Assembly: GCA_040387375.1 (NCBI GenBank)
Contig: JAZKDW010000005.1
Location: 1 to 18,856, forward strand
From: JAZKDW01 sp040387375
GTDB lineage: Bacteria > Pseudomonadota > Gammaproteobacteria > Burkholderiales > Burkholderiaceae_D
DNA length: 18,856 bases
Direction of reading: 5' to 3'
Shown here: positions 7,764-15,193 of the stretch, in pieces
How the letters are laid out: every line of letters starts with the position of its first letter
Position numbering within the stretch: the first letter of the stretch is position 1
The notes under the pieces: generated by a model
What the model was told of the DNA's origin: nothing
What the model saw: the letters and a program-made list of their open reading frames with translations, nothing else
Databases searched by the model: none
Position numbers and translations under genes: made by a program

Positions 7764-8498
7764 CTAAAGTTTGATTCCCGTGTGAAGTGCGGCCACACCC
7801 GCCGTCAGATTAAAAAACTCGACGCGTTCCAGACCTGCATCTTGCATCATTTTCTTCAGCGTGTCCTGATCGGGATGCATGCGTATCGATTCGGCCAGAT
7901 AACGGTAACTGTCCGCATCCTGCGCAATACGCTTTCCCAGCCAGGGCAGCACGGAAAACGAATATACATCATAAGGCTTCTGCAGCGGACCCCATACCTT
8001 GGAAAACTCCAGCACCAGCAATTTTCCGCCCGGTTTCAGCACCCGTTGCATTTCCGCCAGCGCCGCATCCTTGTGTGTCATGTTGCGCAACCCGAAAGCA
8101 ACCGTCACACGGTCGAAATAATTATCCGGGAATGGCAGCTTTTCGGCATCACATAATAGAGTTGGGGTGATAAGGCCGTTATTCAATAGCCGGTCGCGGC
8201 CGACACGCAGCATGGACTCGTTGATATCGGTGAGCCAGACTTCACCCGTATTGCCGGCTTTTTTTGCGAAGGCCTTGGCAAGGTCGCCTGTCCCACCGGC
8301 AATGTCCAGCACCTTGAAGCCGGGACGTATGCCTGCCTGCGTTATGGTGAACGCCTTCCAGATGCGATGCAATCCGGCCGACATCACGTCGTTCATGACG
8401 TCGTACCTGGCGGCGACGGAATGGAAAACTTCGGCGACCTTATGAACCTTGTCCTGTTCGTCGACGGTCTGGTAACCAAAATGTGTGGTGTTGGTCAT
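7764..8498 (-). CDS. ubiE: UbiE, demethylmenaquinone/2-methoxy-6-polyprenyl-1,4-benzoquinol methyltransferase
   Basis: SAM-dependent C-methyltransferase of ubiquinone (and, where present, menaquinone) synthesis. The 244-residue length is typical. The N-terminus (TTHFGYQTVDEQDKVHKVAEVF) is characteristic of UbiE. Motif I of class I methyltransferases is VLDIAGGTGDLA (63-74), the acidic residue binding the SAM ribose is in LTDINESML (Asp91), motif II is FDRVTVAFGLRNM (128-140) and motif III is LKPGGKLLVLEFS (154-166). The ATG at 8498 is preceded by a promoter-like TATAAT 26 nt upstream, but the ribosome binding site is weak. The gene starts 97 bp after the jetD stop and heads the ubiE - Tim44-like pair; ubiJ-ubiB follow beyond a terminator. 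Confidence 0.97.
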   Translation of the reverse strand: MTNTTHFGYQTVDEQDKVHKVAEVFHSVAARYDVMNDVMSAGLHRIWKAFTITQAGIRPGFKVLDIAGGTGDLAKAFAKKAGNTGEVWLTDINESMLRVGRDRLLNNGLITPTLLCDAEKLPFPDNYFDRVTVAFGLRNMTHKDAALAEMQRVLKPGGKLLVLEFSKVWGPLQKPYDVYSFSVLPWLGKRIAQDADSYRYLAESIRMHPDQDTLKKMMQDAGLERVEFFNLTAGVAALHTGIKL

Positions 8499-8507
8499 GG
8501 CGGAAGG

Positions 8508-8516
8508 CTGATTAAT
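8508..8516. repeat. 9-bp direct repeat CTGATTAAT, copy at the ubiE side of the jet cassette
   Basis: This copy lies 9 nt upstream of the ubiE start codon and has an identical partner at 16722-16730, 11 nt upstream of the jetA start. The two copies bracket the entire jet cassette. The match is short and AT-rich, so it is only suggestive of a junction. Confidence 0.35.
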
Positions 8517-8524
8517 GAAATTGC

Positions 8525-8551
8525 ATTATACAAGTTGAGACTGAAAGCCAA
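8525..8551 (-). promoter_or_regulatory. Putative sigma-70 promoter of ubiE
   Basis: On the minus strand TTGGCT (8546-8551) and TATAAT (8525-8530) are separated by 15 nt, shorter than the usual 17. The -10 match is perfect. The predicted start of transcription leaves only about 20 nt before the ubiE ATG. It would let ubiE be expressed independently of the jet operon upstream. Confidence 0.5.
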
Positions 8552-8595
8552 ACACAAGAGTTCCATTGGTGTTCCCGGAACGGCTTGAAGTCGAT

Positions 8596-9825
8596 TCATT
8601 GCGCCAATTGCTGCAGCAGGACATCCACTACCGATTCTTCCTCGATTGCGCGATCACACGCATGCATCGCCGCAGCCAGGGATTGGTCCCAGTCGGCATC
8701 CACCTTGCCAGCGCCCAGGGGATGCCTGTCGGCGGCGGCGGCAACCGCCGCAAGATAATCATGGGCCCCGAAGCGCCATGGCTGCGCATTGAACTCGCGC
8801 ATTACCAAATTGCCGATGCGCAGCCCCGACCAATCGAAATCGCCGTGATAATGCAAACGTGCTCCCGCCGCAACCAGTTGCGTCAACAGCGCGCGCTGTG
8901 CGGCGGCCGGCATGCCGTCAGTGCATACCAAGGGAGCGCTGCGCTCGCCAAGAACGTCGGCGGCAATTGCCACCACATTCGGATTTTCGCAAATGAATAC
9001 CGCCCGTCCGGCCACATTCCATTGTGGCGGAGTGCGCACTAACTCCCGCAGAGACCGGTAACAGGGTTCGCCTGGCGTCGCTATCGTTTGGGTGGCGGGC
9101 AGATTCAAGTACAAGGCTGGCCTGGCCAATTCATTGACCAGAACGCCGGCGCGTGCCCAGATTTCCCGCGCACTTTCGTCAACCGGGACAGCCGCAAGCG
9201 CATCGAGCCCCGTGGATTCCAGCGCATCGTTGCCGCGCGACTTGCGCAGTGCTGCCAGTGTCAGCGTCGCCGCCGCCCGGCCCTGATCCAGCGCATGCGC
9301 ATCCCCCAGCGTGTCGGCCGCCAGACGCGAGCGGGCCACTCCTTGCGCAGGCAGGCGCAGCAGCACACGCTGCGCGGCATCCGCTGCCAGCATCCCTGCG
9401 CCCGGATCACTCGCTGCCAGCCGCTTCAGCAAGCCCATGCCCCTGCTGTCGTCCAAAAGCACGGCCAGGCGCGGCTCGATGCAATGACGACGGACCTCGT
9501 CCCATTGCCCTTGCGCGCTAACGCGCTCCGCCGTGCGGTTCGTGATCGGCCCATCGAGAATTTCGAGCGCTTCACGCAAATTGCCGGCCAAGCCTGCATG
9601 GCGTAACGCTGCATCCAGCGCATCGATATCAACCCGCATGGAATCGACTTGCCTCGATGGCCGGCCGAGCAATCCGGCAAGCGCGGCCCGCTCGCCGGCA
9701 GACAGGCCCGTCAGTGTCATGCTGCCGGCGCCGGCGCCGCGTTCGTAACGGCTGCGCAATCGGCGCCGCAAATCCGCCAGCGCGTCGCCCCCTAGTAGCC
9801 GATGCAGACGTTCCATCCTGCTCAT
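8596..9825 (-). CDS. jetD: JetD-like Toprim nuclease subunit (TIGR02679, DUF3323/DUF2399)
   Basis: A 409-residue protein matching the TIGR02679 family, the nuclease subunit of Wadjet/JetABCD systems. In studied Wadjet complexes JetD is activated by the JetABC motor and makes the double-strand cut in closed circular DNA. The N-terminal two thirds correspond to the arm/DUF3323 region. The C-terminal DUF2399 part has the Toprim layout: the acidic strand VFICEN with Glu280, then VCTDGMP (300-306), then HGDFDWSGLRIG (327-338) with the metal-binding Asp329/Asp331, and an acidic cluster near the end (EEE 395-397). The catalytic set therefore looks intact. I chose the ATG at 9825 because it overlaps the jetC stop by ATGA; a 131-codon in-frame extension upstream lies wholly inside jetC and is rejected. 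No terminator follows the stop. Confidence 0.9.
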   Translation of the reverse strand: MSRMERLHRLLGGDALADLRRRLRSRYERGAGAGSMTLTGLSAGERAALAGLLGRPSRQVDSMRVDIDALDAALRHAGLAGNLREALEILDGPITNRTAERVSAQGQWDEVRRHCIEPRLAVLLDDSRGMGLLKRLAASDPGAGMLAADAAQRVLLRLPAQGVARSRLAADTLGDAHALDQGRAAATLTLAALRKSRGNDALESTGLDALAAVPVDESAREIWARAGVLVNELARPALYLNLPATQTIATPGEPCYRSLRELVRTPPQWNVAGRAVFICENPNVVAIAADVLGERSAPLVCTDGMPAAAQRALLTQLVAAGARLHYHGDFDWSGLRIGNLVMREFNAQPWRFGAHDYLAAVAAAADRHPLGAGKVDADWDQSLAAAMHACDRAIEEESVVDVLLQQLAQ

Positions 9826-12800
9826 GCGGAATTGCTCTCCGCCAGCGCCGGGAAACGTCGCGCACCGTCTTGCTCGGCACGCCGCGCGCGGCCATCCCAG
9901 TTCCAGCGCGACACATACACCGCATCGATGCCCTCCTGTCGTTGCAACTGGCAAATCGACACGCCGGGCAATTCGGCATAACATGCCCATTCGCGCTCGC
10001 TGGTCATCACGAAGTCGAGGTCGAATTCGCGGATCAGCGCCATGCAGTGGGCTCGTGCCGCGTCGTCGATGCCGGCGAAGGCTTCGTCGAGCAACACCAG
10101 GCGCGGCGCATGCGGATAGTCGCCATGACTGTAAAAACTCGACACGGCAGCGAACAGCGGCACCGTTAGCCCCAATGCGCGTTCGCCACTGGAAGCCGGA
10201 CCGGACAGCGAACGCCACTGGCCATCCTGCCAGCGCTGCACGCGGAAGCGATGCCAGCGGCGGTAATCGAGGGCACGCGAGAGCATGTCGATCAGGCTGC
10301 CGCCGCCGTCCGCATCGGCCCGCGTACGTTCACTCGCAATACGGTTTTGCAGCATGTCGCCGACGACCTTGCGGTCTTCGGGCGACCAGGCATCGGCGCT
10401 GGTGTTAAGCAACCTCTTGCGCGCCGCTTCCAGGCCGACCGGCGCACCGTCGCTGCCTTCGGTGAGCGGCTGCCAGATCAGCCGAAAACGCACGCCGGTG
10501 GAGGTTGGCCGCTTATGCAGCTCGGCATTGATCGATGCCAGCCGCTGCTCGGAATCCTGCAACAGCCGCTGGATTGCGGCGGCGACTTCCGCCTGCAGGT
10601 GATTTTCAAGGATTTCCCGTTCGCGCTGGGTCAGCAATTCCCGGCGCTGCGCAATCTCGTCGGCGATGCGGATTTCCATCAGGTCGGGGCGCTCGGGCCG
10701 GTTCTGATAGATGATGGAGACGATAAAACCGTAATCGCTGGTGTCGGCCTGCGCCTGGTGACCCAAAGCGGTCAGCGCGCGCTGCAATTCGGTCAGGTCG
10801 GTGGAGATGGCGTTCTGGATGCGAGTCCAGTCGGCGTCGTCGGATTTGACATCGTGCAGTCCCTGCTCGGCGCGGCGTGCCAGCGTCAGCGCAGCGTCAA
10901 TGGTCCATGGCGCGCCTTGGTCCGGTTGCTCGAGGTCGGGCAGCGCAACCGCCAGCAGGCTGGTCGCCGCGAATCTCTGCAGATCGACGATCGCCTGCTG
11001 CCGCGCCGCGCTGCGCTCGTCGAGCACCCCGGCGCTGTCCTCAACGCGCTGTTCATTGCGCGCACGCTGTTCACCAACTTTGCGCAGTTCGGCGGTCTCC
11101 GCTTTCAGCGCCTTGTCGCCAAGTTCAACAGCTTGCCGCTTCGCCGCCAATTGCTGCTTCAGCAGTTCGACTTCGGCGCCGACCGATTCCCGCAACACCC
11201 GCAAACGCGCTTCAGCTTCATGGGCAAGGGCGCGGCGCTCGGCCAGATCGGCACGGCGCTGTTCGATGTCGGCACGGACCTCTTCTTCCCTGACCCGCTG
11301 GCGCTCGAGTTCAGGCAACGCTTGCCGCACATCTTGTGCATTGAGCATCAGGGTGTGAAAGGCTTGCCCGACATCACGCAGCGCTTCGTCGATCTGAAGC
11401 AAGGCCTCAGGGGTGGTCGGCAAGCGCAGGTCCTCTGCATCAAACTCCAGCGATTCACGCGCATCACGCCAGAGCCGCTCGGCGGCCGTCAGCCGCTCCT
11501 CCGCCTGGTTCAGTTTTTCAACAGCTGCGCGACGCTGCTTTTCGGCGCCGACAGCATCAATATGAGCGCCGCGCAATGCGTCGTCGGAGGGCGCCTGCTC
11601 CCATTCACGGGCGGCTTGCCGCTGCTGTCGCACGATCTCTTCGAGACCCTGTTGCACTTCATCGAGTTGCTGGTCAATGGCGTCGATGGCCGCCGCAAGC
11701 TCAAGCAAGCGGCGCCGGCGCGCCGCTTCGCGCGCCGCGAAACCGATGTATTCGGCAGCCGGCTTGGCCCAGGCGCCACGGGCCGGACCGACGCGGAACT
11801 GGCCGGCAGTAGAAACCCAGGCTTCGGCCTGGCTGTCATCGGCGTCGGCGCAGGCAATGCCGCGCAGCAGCCGCGTGATCACCTCGGCACTTACTTCCTC
11901 GCTTTCGGCTGGCGCCAGCCAGTAAGTCAGCGACGCCGGTTGCAGCGGGCGCTCCACCAGCAAGGTATCGTGCGTGCCGGCGTGCAGCAATGCGCCATCC
12001 GGCATGACCCAGGCGTCGAGCAGGCCGGCGGCTTCAAGCGCCGCCTCCAGGCCAGCGCGCGCGGCATCGCTCACTTTGTCGCGAAACTCGATCAGCTGCC
12101 AGAGGGGAGCGCCCGGCCGGTCAAGGCGCGCCTCGCGCGCATACGGCGCAGGGGGCTTCTTGTCCTCGCCGCTGCCGAGCCGACGGCGTTCTTCGTCAAG
12201 CGTGGCACGCTCAAGCTCCATGGCTTTCTGCCGTTGACGCAAATCGGCGTCACGCTCGGCCATGCGCTGACTCGCGTGCTGCTGCGCGCCATGCAGTGCG
12301 GCGCGTGCCGGATTGTCGCCGTCGAGGCTGGCGACCCAGTCGGCCAGTGCGCTCAAGGTGCTCTCCGGGTCGGCTATCGTCAACTGGCGCAGATCCGTGC
12401 AATGGCGTTGCCATGAATCGATCAGCGCGGTGCCGCACCGCGCCAGCGCCAGGTCGGTTGCCGCAACTTGCTCAGCGGCGTCGCTCAGCTCATCGGCGCG
12501 CTCGTCACGCCGGGACTGTTCCCGCGCACGTTCGCTGACGGCGAGGTCGAGCGTGCGCTGGCGCTTCTTCAACTGGGCCAGGTGTTCCTGACGGCGCGTC
12601 ACGATCTGGCGCAAGCCAAGATCGATGGCGCTGACCTGAGCAGGCTCGGTGTACATCAGTTGGTGCGGATCCGCAAACAGCCGGGAAGCCCGCGTGAAAT
12701 CATCGGCGTCAGCAATACCGGCAGTCTCCGCGGGCGTTACAGCCGCCTTCAATGCCGCGGCCAGCGCGTCCTGCTTCTCTACGGCACGGGCAGCCAGTTT

Positions 12801-13967
12801 TTCTGTATCCGTCGCCTCGCGCCGCAGGCGTTCGTCAGCCGCGCGCAGCGTGATTTCAGCATTGTTTGCATCACGATGGATAGCGGCCGCATGACGTTCG
12901 GTTTCTTCCAGCCGGCGCGCGTCCTGCATTGCCGGGCCGGCTTGCAATTCATCCAGCGCAGCCCGGTTGCGCAGCAAATCCGCGTCCAGTTCCTCGGCTC
13001 GCGCCTGACGCTCCTGCTCATCTTGCCGGGCCGCCGACAGCGCCAGCTTTGCCTCGTTCAGTTCACGGCTAGCCGAATCGAAACCGGTCTGTGCCGTGCG
13101 CAAGGCACGCGCTTCGCGCCTGGTACGCACGCTTGCATAAATTCGATAACGCCGGTTGAATTGCTCGACCGCCTTGCTTAATGCGCTCAGCTCGGCAAGC
13201 TGGGCGCGGTATTCCTCGAGCTGGTTCATCGCTTCCGCGACATCGCCAAGCAAATCAGCCGATAGCGGCGGCAAGGCTTCGGTCAGCGCATAGGACAGAC
13301 TGTCCTCGTTGGGCCGCTTGGACAATTGCGGCTGTCGCAACTGGATCAGCGTATCCATCAGCGCACCGTAGCGCACCTCGCCGAGATGAAACAGCCGTTC
13401 GTCCACCGCGCGCCGGTAAGCGCCCGCCGTGTCGAATACCTGCCCGGCGCGCCCCAGCGCATCACTCAGGCGATCCTTGGTCAACACCGCGCGTTGCGGG
13501 TTGATCAGCCAGAAATCCTGGCCGTGACGCTGGTTCTCGACCAGGAAAAACCAGCTGTCGACGCTGGCGCGCGCCGCTACCGCCGACAGTCCGCAGCCGA
13601 GAGTCAGATATTCGGCCTGGCCTTCGTCATCGATGCGGCCGAATTCGATCCAGGTATAGCCAATGCGGCGCTCATATTTTCCGAGCAGCAGATTCCACGC
13701 CATTTTCTTGCCGCTGTCACCGTCCGGCTCGATGCGCGACGATTTGACCTGGGCATCGAACAAAAATGGCAGCGTCAGCGACAAGACCTTGGATTTGCCG
13801 GTGCCGTTATTGCCCCGCAACAGCAAATGCCCATCCCGGAACCAGAATTCCTCGCTATCGTAATGAAACAGTTCAATCAGGCCAAGGCGCAGCGGTTGCC
13901 AGCGGCGCAGGCCAGGCTCGGGTAATGGCGGCAGTGATGGCGCCGCCGTGGAAATACGATCGTTCAT
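9822..13967 (-). CDS. jetC: JetC-like giant SMC/MukB-type ATPase (TIGR02680)
   Basis: A 1381-residue SMC-like ATPase, the motor of a Wadjet (JetABCD) complex; related complexes extrude DNA loops and use this to sense small circular DNA. Walker A is GNNGTGKS (52-59) near the N-terminus. A long coiled-coil arm rich in Arg, Glu, Ala and Gln runs from about 250 to 600, a globular hinge-like stretch from about 605 to 745, and the returning arm from about 745 to 1100. The C-terminal head has a signature-like SGPASSGE (1255-1262) and Walker B RLVLLDEAF (1289-1297, Asp1294 and catalytic Glu1295). The hinge sits almost exactly at mid-length, as expected for an SMC protein. The signature departs from the standard LSGGQ/E. 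Start ATG overlaps the jetB stop by ATGA. There is no CxxC zinc hook, which argues against SbcC or Rad50. Confidence 0.93.
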   Translation of the reverse strand: MNDRISTAAPSLPPLPEPGLRRWQPLRLGLIELFHYDSEEFWFRDGHLLLRGNNGTGKSKVLSLTLPFLFDAQVKSSRIEPDGDSGKKMAWNLLLGKYERRIGYTWIEFGRIDDEGQAEYLTLGCGLSAVAARASVDSWFFLVENQRHGQDFWLINPQRAVLTKDRLSDALGRAGQVFDTAGAYRRAVDERLFHLGEVRYGALMDTLIQLRQPQLSKRPNEDSLSYALTEALPPLSADLLGDVAEAMNQLEEYRAQLAELSALSKAVEQFNRRYRIYASVRTRREARALRTAQTGFDSASRELNEAKLALSAARQDEQERQARAEELDADLLRNRAALDELQAGPAMQDARRLEETERHAAAIHRDANNAEITLRAADERLRREATDTEKLAARAVEKQDALAAALKAAVTPAETAGIADADDFTRASRLFADPHQLMYTEPAQVSAIDLGLRQIVTRRQEHLAQLKKRQRTLDLAVSERAREQSRRDERADELSDAAEQVAATDLALARCGTALIDSWQRHCTDLRQLTIADPESTLSALADWVASLDGDNPARAALHGAQQHASQRMAERDADLRQRQKAMELERATLDEERRRLGSGEDKKPPAPYAREARLDRPGAPLWQLIEFRDKVSDAARAGLEAALEAAGLLDAWVMPDGALLHAGTHDTLLVERPLQPASLTYWLAPAESEEVSAEVITRLLRGIACADADDSQAEAWVSTAGQFRVGPARGAWAKPAAEYIGFAAREAARRRRLLELAAAIDAIDQQLDEVQQGLEEIVRQQRQAAREWEQAPSDDALRGAHIDAVGAEKQRRAAVEKLNQAEERLTAAERLWRDARESLEFDAEDLRLPTTPEALLQIDEALRDVGQAFHTLMLNAQDVRQALPELERQRVREEEVRADIEQRRADLAERRALAHEAEARLRVLRESVGAEVELLKQQLAAKRQAVELGDKALKAETAELRKVGEQRARNEQRVEDSAGVLDERSAARQQAIVDLQRFAATSLLAVALPDLEQPDQGAPWTIDAALTLARRAEQGLHDVKSDDADWTRIQNAISTDLTELQRALTALGHQAQADTSDYGFIVSIIYQNRPERPDLMEIRIADEIAQRRELLTQREREILENHLQAEVAAAIQRLLQDSEQRLASINAELHKRPTSTGVRFRLIWQPLTEGSDGAPVGLEAARKRLLNTSADAWSPEDRKVVGDMLQNRIASERTRADADGGGSLIDMLSRALDYRRWHRFRVQRWQDGQWRSLSGPASSGERALGLTVPLFAAVSSFYSHGDYPHAPRLVLLDEAFAGIDDAARAHCMALIREFDLDFVMTSEREWACYAELPGVSICQLQRQEGIDAVYVSRWNWDGRARRAEQDGARRFPALAESNSA

Positions 13968-15193
13968 TCGAAGAGCTTGGATTGAGTGGCAGGTTTGCTG
14001 GTGTTCTTCAGCTGCGGCGCCCCGAGCGCAAAGCGGGCCAGCGCGGGCAGCGCTCGGGCTGCCGCGTTACGCCGCTCGATCAGGCGCAGCATCGCCAGGC
14101 GGGCCAGCGCATCTCGCGCCAATTCCTCCTCGGCGCCGGGTTCGCGCGCGGACTTGCGCCAGTAACGTCCGAATTCCAATGCCGCTTTTCTGATGAAGGC
14201 GGCAACTTCGAATTCATAAAGCCAGCGCCCGGGTTCTTGCTTGTCGATGCCGGCCAGATATTCGGCCACCAGCAGCGTGATGTGCGAAGCCGTGCCCTCA
14301 GCCGGCATCACGATGTCGGTCAGATCACCGCTCTCGTCCACCATGGCGAGACCTTCGGCCCGCTGCTCTGCCACCAAGCCAGTCGCATCGGACAGGCGCG
14401 CCGCCAGCGGACCGCGCTGATTCTGGAAATAAGCGCGCGCAGGCTCGTCGAGTTCATCGAAATAAACCACCGGGTCGTCCAGCAGCCTGCGCGCCAGACT
14501 ATGGCGCACCGCTGTACGGCGGCCTTCGTCGCTGTCAGGCGTGTACTCTTCAACCAGTGCGGCCAGGCGAGTGTCGAGGCTGTCCGGCGCGCTGCCGGCG
14601 GCCCAAGTCGACGGTCCGCGCGTTGCCGCCAGCATGCTCGCCAGGACGCGGCGCTGCACGTCGTAAAGAGCATCGCCGGAACGTGACACGAACGCGTCTT
14701 CGTCTCCGGCCACACGATGCAGCACACCGAGTTCAAGCAGGTAGCGGCAGACGCCGACCAGTTCGCGCCGCTCATGCTGCATGTCGAGCGTGAAGGAAAA
14801 ACCGCGCGTTGCCAGTTCAGGATCGGCCGCCAGCACCAGCAATCGTTCTCCCAGCGTGCGCAGCGTAATTTGCGGGTCGGCCCTTTCCAGCGCCGCGCAT
14901 GCCAGACAGAACAGCACGTAGCGGCGCCGCTCGAAATCCGGAGCACCGCGCGTATCGTCGCGCAAATCGGCCGGCCTTTTGTAGAGCCGCGCGCAATCGC
15001 GCTCTACATGCAGGATCCAGCCGGTGGTATGCGAAAACCATTCGCGCAGCTCGTCGGCGTAGCGCCGTACGGCGATAAAATCGGCGTGCGACGCAGTCAT
15101 CAGCGGCTGCATCAATAGAGCGCGCAGCGCGTCGCGCCGTTCCTGTTCGCGATGCTTTTCGAGCACGTTCTGGAGATCGCTGGTGTCCCTCAT
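13964..15193 (-). CDS. jetB: JetB-like KITE subunit (TIGR02678, DUF2398)
   Basis: A 409-residue protein of the TIGR02678/DUF2398 family. In Wadjet systems this subunit is the MukE/KITE counterpart, a tandem winged-helix protein that binds the kleisin and contacts DNA. Recognisable family features are the N-terminal segment with RDALRALLMQPLM (about 21-33), the block with LYKRPAD (about 70-76), ERRRYVLFCLACAALER (about 88-104) and TLGERLL (about 113-119). The protein is mostly helical with no membrane segment or signal peptide. It overlaps jetA upstream and jetC downstream by ATGA at each junction. It is larger than classical MukE or the DUF4194 JetB proteins, which is normal for this TIGR family. 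The family match is clear; the structural role is inferred from better-studied relatives. Confidence 0.88.
   Translation of the reverse strand: MRDTSDLQNVLEKHREQERRDALRALLMQPLMTASHADFIAVRRYADELREWFSHTTGWILHVERDCARLYKRPADLRDDTRGAPDFERRRYVLFCLACAALERADPQITLRTLGERLLVLAADPELATRGFSFTLDMQHERRELVGVCRYLLELGVLHRVAGDEDAFVSRSGDALYDVQRRVLASMLAATRGPSTWAAGSAPDSLDTRLAALVEEYTPDSDEGRRTAVRHSLARRLLDDPVVYFDELDEPARAYFQNQRGPLAARLSDATGLVAEQRAEGLAMVDESGDLTDIVMPAEGTASHITLLVAEYLAGIDKQEPGRWLYEFEVAAFIRKAALEFGRYWRKSAREPGAEEELARDALARLAMLRLIERRNAAARALPALARFALGAPQLKNTSKPATQSKLFE

Noticed and set aside
9826..10218. An in-frame N-terminal extension of jetD by 131 codons
   Set aside because: It would overlap the conserved C-terminal head of JetC, including Walker B, and is not family-like. 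The ATGA start at 9825 fits the coupling used at the other jet junctions.
10251..12416. A 721-codon open reading frame on the plus strand inside jetC
   Set aside because: It is antiparallel to a clear SMC-type gene, is low in complexity and shows no recognisable domain. Long antisense frames are expected in GC-rich coding DNA.
9822..13967. Alternative identity of jetC as SbcC/Rad50 or MukB
   Set aside because: No CxxC zinc hook is seen in the middle, no SbcD or MukE/MukF neighbour is present, and the adjacent DUF2397, DUF2398 and DUF2399 genes fix the context as Wadjet-type.
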